A stretch of DNA of 6,642 nucleotides from NCBI GenBank assembly GCA_024231375.1, contig JAAEQP010001149.1, forward strand, positions 1-6,642. Reading direction: 5' to 3'. Below are positions 1 to 6,398 of the stretch, piece by piece; the stretch's first letter is position 1; each line of letters starts with the position of its first letter. A model generated the notes under the pieces. The model made no database searches, was not told where the DNA came from, and saw only the letters and a list, made by a program, of their open reading frames with translations. The position numbers and the translations under genes are program-made. The stretch is from a bacterium. Its GTDB lineage: Bacteria; Hydrogenedentota; Hydrogenedentia; Hydrogenedentiales; SLHB01.

Positions 1-2126
1 ACCATCTGCGGATGAAGCTTGAGCAGGTCAAAGTCCAAAAGCGGCACGTGATTTTCGCCACCGCGCACCTGGGCTTCGGCCCCGTCGCACAACCCCGCCC
101 AATAGAAATGATTGTGCCCTTCGCCGAGCAGGGGCCCCTCATGGACATTGCGCATGTACTGGAACAACTCGCTGTCGTGCTTCACCTTCGACAGCGCCAT
201 CGCCGCCATAGGTTGCCCTGCCTCGTGGTCGAGTTGGTGCCACGGCGGCACACAGGTGTGGACATCCAGGTAGGCCGCGTTGGTCTTGAACCGCCGATGG
301 ACCTCCGGCGCGTTCTGTTTGGCATACTCCAGCGCCCGGTTGCATTTCAGCCCGTAGCTCTGCACGCCGGTGCCCTGGTTGAACCACGCCGGGGATGGCT
401 CTCCGTTCTCGCGCAACACGCGGGCCGTGGGATCGTACGATGGCGCGTCCGGGTAGAGGTCGATGTAGTTTTCGTGGAGCGACCATACATATCCGCACTC
501 ATTCGCGACCCGGCCGAATTCAACCATGCCTTCGTCGCCGCCGAACTGTGGATTGGCCGGCAGATGATCCGGCAACTTCACATCGTAGCCGTACCGCTGC
601 CACACGTGCGAGATGATGGCGACGTTGTCGACGCCGTTGTCTTTCAACCGGAGCAGGTTCTCGGCGTCGCCCGCGTACGTGCCCTTGTGGTGTCCCCAGA
701 TGTCGAGCATGATGCGCGGCGCCAGTTGCTTCAGATAGGGCGAGGCCGGATACGGAATGTTGGGCAACACCTCTTGCACCGTCGGAGACAGGGCAACGAA
801 CCCCGATTCCGACAGCGGATTCCGCGTGCCATCCGTCTTCTCATGATAGCTGGCCTCTCCTTGCGGACACGCCGACGCATGCGACCGCGTCCAATCCAGC
901 ATCCGGCTCGTGAAAAGGTTGGCGCGCGGGAGATAGCTCGCCGAGTTGTAGAGGTCCGGGATCGAGAAGGTCTTGCGGATGGGCGCCTGTCCCGTTCTGC
1001 CCAGCGAGAACGACACCAATCGCGGTTCGTCGCATTCCGCTTCGATCAGCAGCGCCTTGCCGTGGATGCCGAAGCGCCACGTGATGCGCACTGTGCCGTC
1101 ACCAATCGGATAGTCCCACACCACCTCCACTGCCGTGCCATCGCCGTTCAAGGCCGCCGACACCATAGCCCCACCGCTCATACGCGCTGGACGATCCCCG
1201 CCGTCGCTGGCCTCCACGGCCGTCGCGCCACCGCCCAACGCGGGCTGGAACGCCTTGCCCTCGTCCACCTGCACCGTGAAATCGTCCAACGTGCCCGTCT
1301 TGGGCTCGTAGGTATACGCGAGCACGCAATCATCACCCTCGTACTCGAATCGGAATGCGTCGCCGTCCGGCGCAATGCGGTTCTCGAAGGAGAGCAGGTT
1401 CGACGGCGTGATCCCATGGCTGGGATCGTTCGACCCGTTGCGCAGTCCCACCTCCGCCACGGCCTGGTACGCCTTCGTCGATGTCAGCCGCGCTACCAGG
1501 TCGCGGTCCGCCTCCACAGCGTCGCCGCACACGATCTGTGCGTCGCCGAAATACGAGTAGTCCCAACTGGGGCTCTTGGCCGGTCCGGGTTCCGTCTGAA
1601 GAATCAGGTCGACGCGTTGTCCGGCCCACTCTGAGAGATCGAAGGAGAAGTCCTTCCAGACGCCCTGCCGGTAATGCTCGCGCATCAGTTCACGCGCCTC
1701 ACCACCGACGGGGGTCACGACGGAACAACTGAATTCAACGCCGTCGCTGCGATTCGGCGCGCATACATCCGGCCGCATGGCGATCCCGAACGACAGGGTA
1801 ATGGGTTTGGTTTCAGGCAGTTGCAGCGGGTACGTCACCCATACGCGGCCGGGTGTGACCTTCCACGGCGAGTGGAGCAGAATGCCCTTTCTGTCGATAA
1901 CGCCCTCGCCCGGCAGATAGGCGACCCCGCTCACGTCTTCGAAGAACCCCGACCACGCGGGTGGCATATCGACCACGTCCTTGCCGTAGGACTGGTAGGC
2001 CACGGAGTAGATGCCGATATCGCCCAGCGACGTAGCGCCCGGGCCCAACGGGACCACTCCATCCTGTGCGCCGCAGAAGCCCGCGCACACCATGCCCAGT
2101 GTTACCAGTACCGGAAGCAAACGCAT
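1..2126 (-). CDS. Secreted glycoside-hydrolase-like multidomain protein, 3' part cut by window edge
   Basis: Translating the minus strand from the ATG at 2126-2124 gives 708 codons without a stop, running off the left edge. GGGGAG (2140-2135) lies 8 bases upstream of that ATG. Residues 1-23 form a Sec signal peptide with a hydrophobic core and probable cleavage after FCGA; the nearby cysteines do not make a good lipobox. Residues about 25-200 look like a galactose-binding or NPCBM-like beta-sandwich (GILLHSPW, VWKDFSFDLSEWAG, DYSYFGDAQIV). Residues about 205-430 are a beta-rich linking domain (GKALLIEAECDEPRLVSFSLG). From about 480 a TIM-barrel-like domain begins: strand-like RIMLDIWG, NVAIISHVW, YVWSLHENYIDLYP, NAAYLDVHT, then GPLLGEGHNHFYWAGLCDG. 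Asp621 (YLDVHT) and Glu663 or Glu669 (HEGPLLGEG) are candidate catalytic carboxylates. The architecture recalls GH101/GH129-related or DUF5696-type families, but exact family and substrate cannot be assigned by eye. It is probably periplasmic or extracellular and is transcribed divergently from fabA. Confidence 0.83.
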   Translation of the reverse strand, partial: MRLLPVLVTLGMVCAGFCGAQDGVVPLGPGATSLGDIGIYSVAYQSYGKDVVDMPPAWSGFFEDVSGVAYLPGEGVIDRKGILLHSPWKVTPGRVWVTYPLQLPETKPITLSFGIAMRPDVCAPNRSDGVEFSCSVVTPVGGEARELMREHYRQGVWKDFSFDLSEWAGQRVDLILQTEPGPAKSPSWDYSYFGDAQIVCGDAVEADRDLVARLTSTKAYQAVAEVGLRNGSNDPSHGITPSNLLSFENRIAPDGDAFRFEYEGDDCVLAYTYEPKTGTLDDFTVQVDEGKAFQPALGGGATAVEASDGGDRPARMSGGAMVSAALNGDGTAVEVVWDYPIGDGTVRITWRFGIHGKALLIEAECDEPRLVSFSLGRTGQAPIRKTFSIPDLYNSASYLPRANLFTSRMLDWTRSHASACPQGEASYHEKTDGTRNPLSESGFVALSPTVQEVLPNIPYPASPYLKQLAPRIMLDIWGHHKGTYAGDAENLLRLKDNGVDNVAIISHVWQRYGYDVKLPDHLPANPQFGGDEGMVEFGRVANECGYVWSLHENYIDLYPDAPSYDPTARVLRENGEPSPAWFNQGTGVQSYGLKCNRALEYAKQNAPEVHRRFKTNAAYLDVHTCVPPWHQLDHEAGQPMAAMALSKVKHDSELFQYMRNVHEGPLLGEGHNHFYWAGLCDGAEAQVRGGENHVPLLDFDLLKLHPQM

Positions 2127-2197
2127 CGAGATGTCTCCCCATCGTGCCGGTGGCCCGAACCTGCCAGCCCGTCTTCGCCATCCTGGGTCCGATTCCT

Positions 2198-2212
2198 TGG
2201 CACAGTGTACCA
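2198..2212. promoter_or_regulatory. Imperfect dyad between divergent genes, possible operator
   Basis: The 15 bases TGGCACAGTGTACCA read almost the same on both strands: six of the seven arm pairs match around a central base, the exception being C2201 opposite A2209. It lies between the divergent hydrolase and fabA starts, about 72 bases upstream of the hydrolase ATG and about 30 bases upstream of the candidate fabA -35 box. Position and symmetry fit a dimeric repressor site, but there is only one copy and no regulator gene nearby. The operator role is inference. Confidence 0.25.
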
Positions 2213-2241
2213 GAAGGTCGCGACACTTCTGCACGCCGTGC

Positions 2242-2271
2242 TTGAAAAAGGGGCCTGAAAACCCGCATACT
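2242..2271 (+). promoter_or_regulatory. Candidate sigma70-type promoter for fabAB
   Basis: TTGAAA at 2242-2247 (5 of 6 matches to TTGACA) is followed after 18 bases by CATACT at 2266-2271 (4 of 6 matches to TATAAT). Transcription would start near 2278, giving a leader of about 120 bases before the fabA ATG. This is the best -35/-10 pair I found on the plus strand of the 2127-2399 intergenic region. A TATGCT at 2314-2319 is a possible second -10 but lacks a good -35. Confidence 0.4.
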
Positions 2272-2399
2272 CTGGCGTTCCATGGCAGTTCCCATCTGCA
2301 TTTGTCTCTGCGCTATGCTCGCGGTGCCCCAACGGCACGCACAAGGGACAGAACGAAGCCGGACATCACGAAGATCATCGATGTACGCCAAAGGAGACC

Positions 2400-2915
2400 A
2401 TGACTAAGCAAAGCTCGTTTTCCTACGAGGAACTGTTGGCCTGTGGCCGTGGGGAGCAGATCGGAGAGAAGGCCCCCCGGATGCCCACGCCCAACATGCT
2501 CATGATGGATCGCATCCTCAGCATTACCGAGGAAGGCGGCAAGTACGGCAAAGGCCATATCGTTGCGGAACTCGACGTCAAACCGGAGTTGTGGTTCTTC
2601 AAATGCCATTTCCCGGGTGACCCGGTCATGCCGGGCTGCCTTGGGCTCGATGCCCTGTGGCAACTGCTCGGGTTCTTTCTGGGTTGGTCGGGCTTTGAAG
2701 GGCGCGGCCGTGCACTCGGCGTGAAGGAAGTGAAATTCCGCGGTCAGATCCTGCCTGAGGCCAAGCTGGTCACCTACAACGTCGACATTCAGCGCGTTAT
2801 GAGAGGCAAACTTATGATGGGCATCGCGGACGGCACGGTATCCGTCGACGGCCGAAAGATCTACACCGCCAACGGCCTCCGGGTCGGCGTGTTCAAATCC
2901 ACGGAAGGCTTCTAA
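2400..2915 (+). CDS. fabA: FabA, 3-hydroxyacyl-ACP dehydratase/isomerase
   Basis: The 171-residue protein is collinear with E. coli FabA (172 residues). FabA is a cytoplasmic hotdog-fold dimer that dehydrates 3-hydroxydecanoyl-ACP and isomerises trans-2- to cis-3-decenoyl-ACP, the step that commits to unsaturated fatty acids in the anaerobic pathway. The active-site stretch is fully conserved: His70 in [13 protein letters not shown] and Asp84 in LGLDALWQL. Other family hallmarks are [11 protein letters not shown] (29-39), WFFKCHF and [14 protein letters not shown] (103-116). The CHF...[13 protein letters not shown] form favours FabA over the dehydratase-only FabZ. The start is set by the family N-terminus ([11 protein letters not shown]) and by AAGGAG at 2391-2396, an unusually short 3 bases from the ATG. 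It is followed 23 bases later by fabB, so the two are almost certainly cotranscribed. Confidence 0.97.
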   Translation: MTKQSSFSYEELLACGRGEQIGEKAPRMPTPNMLMMDRILSITEEGGKYGKGHIVAELDVKPELWFFKCHFPGDPVMPGCLGLDALWQLLGFFLGWSGFEGRGRALGVKEVKFRGQILPEAKLVTYNVDIQRVMRGKLMMGIADGTVSVDGRKIYTANGLRVGVFKSTEGF

Positions 2916-2938
2916 GCCGCACACGAGGGGTTGCTACT

Positions 2939-4150
2939 ATGAGACGCGTCGTCGTCACGGGTATGGGTGTCCTGTCCTGCATCGGGAACAACAAAGAAGA
3001 GGTCACGGAGTCGCTGCGTGAGGCCCGGTCGGGCATCCGGTTTCTGGAGAAGTACCAGGACATCGGATTGCGCAGCCATGTCGCTGGCCAGGTCGACATT
3101 GACCTCGAAGCATCCATCGACCGCAAGTTGTTTCGGTTCATGGGCGACGCAGCCGCCTACGCATACCTCGCCATGGCCCAAGCTATCGAAGACTCTGGTC
3201 TTACGGAAGCTGAAGTATCGAACCCGCGCACCGGTCTCATCGCGGGGTCGGGGGGCGCGTCATCGGCGAACACGCTGGCAGCCGCCGACAAGTACCGCGA
3301 ACACGGCATCCGGCGCATCCCTCCCACTTTGGTGCCGCGCACCATGGGCAGCACGGTCTCGGCCTGCCTGAGCACGTCCTTCAAGATCAAGGGCGTCAAC
3401 TACTCGATCACGTCGGCGTGCGCCTCCAGCGGCCACTGCATCGGCAACGCCATGGAACTGATCCAGCTCGGCAAACAGGACGTCATTTTCGCGGGCGGCG
3501 GTGAGGAAGAGGATTGGACGCTCACCATGATCTTCGACGCCACGCGGGCCCTGACCTCCAAGTACAATGACACGCCGCTCACGGCGTCGCGCCCTTACGA
3601 CGTGACCCGCGACGGATTCGCAATCTCCTGCGGCGGCGGCATGTTTGTGCTCGAAGAACTTGAGCACGCCCGCGCCCGGGGCGCGAAGATCTATGCCGAA
3701 GTCGTCGGCTACGGCGCCACGTCCGACGGCGACAACATGGTCATCCCGTCCGGCGACGGGGCGATCCGTTGCATGCGTCAGGCGCTTGAGACGGTCGATA
3801 CTCCCATTGACTTCATCAATGCCCACGGCACCAGCACGCCCGTGGGCGACATCACCGAACTGCGTGCCATTGAAGAAACCTTCGATGGCAATCCTCCGCC
3901 TATCACCGCCACCAAATCGCTCACGGGCCACTCCCTCGGCGCGGCCGCGGTCCACGAAGCGATCTACAGTCTGCTCATGATGGAGAACAACTTCATCGCC
4001 GAGTCGGCCAACATCACCGAATTGGACCCCGAAGTTGGCGATGTGCCCATCGTCCGCGAACGCCAGGACAACGTTACCATCAACGCGTTCATGTCCAACA
4101 GCTTCGGATTCGGCGGGACCAACTGCAGCCTCGTCCTCAAACGCATCTGA
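2939..4150 (+). CDS. fabB: FabB, 3-oxoacyl-ACP synthase I
   Basis: The 403-residue protein is collinear with E. coli FabB (406 residues), a cytoplasmic thiolase-fold homodimer that condenses malonyl-ACP with acyl-ACP and is needed to elongate the cis-3-decenoyl-ACP made by FabA. The Cys-His-His triad is intact: Cys161 in [15 protein letters not shown], His296 in [11 protein letters not shown] and His331 in TGHSLGAA, with the structural Lys326 in TATKS. The C-terminal [11 protein letters not shown] loop (385-395) is also present. [23 protein letters not shown] and [14 protein letters not shown] resemble FabB more than FabF, and the fabA neighbour supports this. GAGGGG at 2925-2930 lies 8 bases before the ATG. 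No feature suggests truncation or frameshift. Confidence 0.97.
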   Translation: MRRVVVTGMGVLSCIGNNKEEVTESLREARSGIRFLEKYQDIGLRSHVAGQVDIDLEASIDRKLFRFMGDAAAYAYLAMAQAIEDSGLTEAEVSNPRTGLIAGSGGASSANTLAAADKYREHGIRRIPPTLVPRTMGSTVSACLSTSFKIKGVNYSITSACASSGHCIGNAMELIQLGKQDVIFAGGGEEEDWTLTMIFDATRALTSKYNDTPLTASRPYDVTRDGFAISCGGGMFVLEELEHARARGAKIYAEVVGYGATSDGDNMVIPSGDGAIRCMRQALETVDTPIDFINAHGTSTPVGDITELRAIEETFDGNPPPITATKSLTGHSLGAAAVHEAIYSLLMMENNFIAESANITELDPEVGDVPIVRERQDNVTINAFMSNSFGFGGTNCSLVLKRI

Positions 4151-4209
4151 CATCAAGGCGATACCCATGAGTCGTGTCGTCTGGTCGAGTACCGTCCAGG
4201 ATCCGTGGT

Positions 4210-4239
4210 GCTACGCGCAAGAGTACGGTGGGGCGTAGC
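4210..4239. repeat. 7-bp inverted repeat just after fabB
   Basis: GCTACGC (4210-4216) and GCGTAGC (4233-4239) are perfect inverted copies separated by 16 bases. The hairpin begins 59 bases after the fabB stop and has no following T run, so it is not a classical intrinsic terminator. It could stabilise the 3' end of the fabAB transcript or be a chance palindrome; one 7-bp repeat at this spacing is not rare in sequence this GC-rich. Confidence 0.3.
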
Positions 4240-4273
4240 CGAACGCGTCCGCGGCGGCCGGTCTCCCGACGGA

Positions 4274-4330
4274 GCAAGGGTTCCACGCCGTGGGAGCCAA
4301 CGCGTCGCCACGCTGCCCGTAACCCCTTGC
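4274..4330. repeat. Nested inverted repeat with three-way-junction potential
   Basis: GCAAGGGTT (4274-4282) pairs with AACCCCTTGC (4321-4330), leaving one extra C on the 3' arm. The enclosed bases form two smaller hairpins: CCAC-GCC-GTGG (4283-4293) and GCGT-CGCC-ACGC (4302-4313). This could fold as a closed three-way junction. It lies downstream of fabB and directly before the G-poor tract at 4331-4410. It may be a transcript 3'-end structure or the remnant of a small mobile palindrome. No identity is recognised. Confidence 0.35.
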
Positions 4331-4410
4331 ACCACAACGACCCAAACATTCCCAAACCCTTCACCCCACCGCCCCCCTGCCTCCTTACACAATTCCAACA
4401 CTTTCCTATC
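4331..4410 (+). terminator. C-rich, G-poor tract, candidate Rho-loading (rut-like) site after fabAB
   Basis: By direct count these 80 bases contain 40 C, 22 A, 15 T and only 3 G. Such a C-over-G bubble is what is known of Rho utilisation sites. The tract begins about 180 bases after the fabB stop and ends immediately before the promoter at 4411. No U-tailed hairpin terminator is visible after fabB, so Rho-dependent termination is a reasonable reading. It remains inference, because rut sites have no strict consensus. Confidence 0.4.
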
Positions 4411-4439
4411 TTGACAGCATAGCCAGTTTACGTTATTCT
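4411..4439 (+). promoter_or_regulatory. Sigma70-type promoter for the leader and PhoPQ-related gene
   Basis: A perfect TTGACA (4411-4416) is followed by a 17-base spacer and TATTCT (4434-4439; 4 of 6 matches to TATAAT). Transcription would be expected to start at about 4446. It sits at the edge of the C-rich tract and ahead of a stem-loop-rich stretch, which fits a fresh start of transcription after the fabAB operon. If it drives the gene at 4793, the 5' leader is about 347 bases long. Confidence 0.55.
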
Positions 4440-4445
4440 GCACGA

Positions 4446-4792
4446 GGAGCGGGTTAGGGGCGAGCCCCTACGAACCTGCCAGGGGTAGCCGGGTCCCCTC
4501 GCAAACGACGAGACAGGTGGGCATTGTCTCGCCAGGCCCGAACGCGAGAGGACACCACTAGCAGTCACTTGGGATGCCGCTATCGCGGCGAGCACTGCAT
4601 CAATGCGCGACACGTCGTCCTATTGCCGGGTGTTGTCCGCCGGTTGTAGGAGTCCGGATTCTTGGGCCGCGGAAGAGAGGAGGGGAACAGGCAGCGGGAG
4701 TGAACCGGACTCCAGAACGTGACTGGAAGACTGGCTGTATCGCTACGATTTTCGAAAGCCTGCTAGAAACCAAACAACGGGAGGGAAGCTAC
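4446..4792 (+). ncRNA. Candidate structured leader or small RNA upstream of the PhoPQ-related gene
   Basis: No convincing coding frame covers this stretch, but stem-loops are dense. H1 pairs GCGGGTT (4449-4455) plus AGGGGC (4456-4461) with GCCCCT (4464-4469) plus AACCTGC (4473-4479): 13 pairs including one G-U, with a 3-base bulge. H2 is AGGGG/CCCCT (4481-4485/4495-4499). H3 is CGAGACA/TGTCTCG (4509-4515/4525-4531). H4 is GCAGT/ACTGC (4561-4565/4594-4598) enclosing GCCGC-TATC-GCGGC (4576-4589). H5 is GGAGTCCGG-A-TTC with GAACCGGACTCC (4649-4661/4702-4713). I recognise no known riboswitch, SRP, tmRNA, RNase P or 6S signature. Individually several stems could occur by chance; the case rests on their density directly after a good promoter. 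A cluster of REP-like palindromes is the main alternative. Confidence 0.35.
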
Positions 4793-6370
4793 ATGAGACG
4801 CTTAACGATCGTGTTGGTGGCAGTCGTGCTTGCCCAGTTCGTGGTGGTCTCCGCAAGCGCGACGTATCTCACTGTGACGTCGCTGGGAGAAGGGACGGTG
4901 TCGCCGGGAGTCGGCGCGAACAATCTGCTCTGGCACTCACGGGTCACGCTGAGCGCCACACCCGCGCCGGGATGGGTCTTCGACCGGTGGGAAGGCGACA
5001 TGGCGGGGCAACCCAATCCGCACACGTTCTGGCTGACGAGCAACAGGACCGCCCGTGCCATATTCCGACCGATCACGTCAAGCCCCAGCACGGCCCTGGT
5101 CGAGTACGTCGGCAAGAACGACCCGACGACCGAGATCGTGTTCATCGACTCGGACATTCATTTCGGCTGGAACGGCTACGAAATGTACATCAACTCCCAG
5201 ACATGGCGGGATGCCTCGGAGGTTGATTCCCCGCTGTGGCAGCACGATTTCACCATGGTGGAGCCCTGGTTCTCGGGTGATGACTGCCTGGTGCTCATCA
5301 ACGGCGGAAGCAACCCGATAAAGCGTCCCAGCGCGGATTCCAACTTGGCCTTGGTGTGCATCGCGCTCGGCGTGAAGTACGCGCAACTGGATCAGGTGCC
5401 GAACCAACCGCTCTACTTCACCGACGAGGTGGACAACAGGCGTACGGAGGACGAGATTCTCGCGTATAGCCTCGACAAGGCGCTTTTGACGGGCGACTGG
5501 GAGTGGCCGGTGCATTGCGCGATGACGAAAGCCGCGGTCAAGGCCTTGGACGCCGTCCAGGAACAGTTCAACCAAGTGGACGACTTCATGGTGATCGGGG
5601 CATCGAAACGTGGATGGACCACGTGGCTCACCGCGGCCATCGATCCCCGCGTGAAGTACATGGTGCCAATAGTGATCGACGTGCTGAACTTCCCGCAGCA
5701 GGTGGCGCACCACTGGGAGTCCTACGGCACGTACTCATCCGCGATTCAGGACTATGTCGATTTCGACTTGTTCTGCCGGGTGAACAACGATCCTCTGGCG
5801 CCTGACCTGCTCGAAATCGTCGACCCGTACAGCTACATCGCGAAGTACACCATGCCGAAGCTGATCATCAATGGGTCGGGAGACGAGTTCTTCCTGCCGG
5901 ATTCGTCGCGCTACTACTACGACGACCTGCCAAACCAGGCGCAGACGCATCTTCGGTACTACCCCAACGCGAGCCACCATATGGAGCCATTGTTGGAGGA
6001 CTTCGAGGCGATGCTGGGCCTGCTGGGATGGGCAGTGAACACCATGAACGGCACGCCCAACCCACAGTACACGTGGACAATCGACAATGGGGCGCTCGTC
6101 GTGCAGACGTCCGGCAACCCGGACCAGGTGAAGCTATGGCAGGCGACCAACCCAACGGCGCGCGATTTCCGCATCGAGACGGTGGGACCCATCTACACCA
6201 GTTCGCCCCTGGGCGATCTGGGCGGCGGCACGTACATTGGCTCCTGCCCGCCACCGGCGGAAGGATGGACGGCGTTCTTTGTGGAGTTGAAGTTCGGGGC
6301 GCAGTACTACACGACGGAGATTCTCGTGACCCCGGACACCGAACCCTTTGACGGGATGGGTTGCTTCTAG
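4793..6370 (+). CDS. Secreted PhoPQ-activated pathogenicity-related family protein with N-terminal bacterial repeat domain
   Basis: This 525-residue protein starts at the ATG with GGGAGG (4779-4784) 8 bases upstream. The frame stays open back to an ATG at 4574, but only the 4793 start gives a proper Sec signal peptide (1-23, ending VSASA). Residues 24-94 match a bacterial repeat (InlB-B/Flg_new_2-like) domain: TVTSLGEGTVSP, VTLSATPAPGWVFDRWEGD, TARAIF. Residues about 100-525 match the PhoPQ-activated pathogenicity-related family (AprA/PqaA-like, alpha/beta-hydrolase fold): INSQTWRD, LVLINGGSNP, GASKRGWTTWLTAAIDPRV, IVDPYSYIAKYTMPKLIINGSGDEFFLPDSSRYYYDDLP, LWQATNPTARDFR and GWTAFFVELKF. The likely triad, inferred from the fold, is Ser271 (GASKRG), Asp364 (NGSGDEF) and His395 (PNASHH). 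Substrate is unknown and the family name does not imply virulence here. It appears monocistronic, with its own promoter and terminator. Confidence 0.9.
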   Translation: MRRLTIVLVAVVLAQFVVVSASATYLTVTSLGEGTVSPGVGANNLLWHSRVTLSATPAPGWVFDRWEGDMAGQPNPHTFWLTSNRTARAIFRPITSSPSTALVEYVGKNDPTTEIVFIDSDIHFGWNGYEMYINSQTWRDASEVDSPLWQHDFTMVEPWFSGDDCLVLINGGSNPIKRPSADSNLALVCIALGVKYAQLDQVPNQPLYFTDEVDNRRTEDEILAYSLDKALLTGDWEWPVHCAMTKAAVKALDAVQEQFNQVDDFMVIGASKRGWTTWLTAAIDPRVKYMVPIVIDVLNFPQQVAHHWESYGTYSSAIQDYVDFDLFCRVNNDPLAPDLLEIVDPYSYIAKYTMPKLIINGSGDEFFLPDSSRYYYDDLPNQAQTHLRYYPNASHHMEPLLEDFEAMLGLLGWAVNTMNGTPNPQYTWTIDNGALVVQTSGNPDQVKLWQATNPTARDFRIETVGPIYTSSPLGDLGGGTYIGSCPPPAEGWTAFFVELKFGAQYYTTEILVTPDTEPFDGMGCF

Positions 6371-6398
6371 CAATCCCATAGTCGGCAAATCTGTCGTT

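Noticed and set aside
12..1634. A 540-codon open frame on the plus strand across the glycoside-hydrolase-like gene
   Set aside because: It is codon-aligned antisense to the minus-strand gene, is rich in Arg, His and Val without recognisable domains, and lacks a ribosome-binding site. The minus-strand reading gives a signal peptide and coherent domains, so this is a shadow of GC-rich codon use.
1674..2258. A 194-codon plus-strand frame spanning the start of the hydrolase gene and the intergenic region
   Set aside because: It overlaps the signal peptide and first domain of the minus-strand gene, has no ribosome-binding site and shows no recognisable protein features.
3260..4168. A 302-codon open frame on the minus strand opposite fabB
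   Set aside because: It is fully contained in the unmistakable fabB gene, and its translation has no domain signature, being dominated by Gly, Ala, Arg and Val as expected for an antisense shadow.
4574..4792. A 73-residue N-terminal extension of the PhoPQ-related protein from the ATG at 4574
   Set aside because: That ATG lies at the foot of the GCCGC-TATC-GCGGC hairpin with no good ribosome-binding site. The extension would place the signal peptide internally. The ATG at 4793 has GGGAGG at ideal spacing and begins a classic signal peptide.
4446..4792. Known riboswitch or housekeeping RNA (cobalamin, TPP, c-di-GMP, SRP, tmRNA, RNase P) in the leader
   Set aside because: None of the conserved core strings of these classes that I remember is present, so only an unassigned candidate is reported.
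4151..4792. CRISPR array in the intergenic region
   Set aside because: The repeats seen are inverted and each occurs once. There is no regularly spaced direct repeat with variable spacers, and no cas gene.
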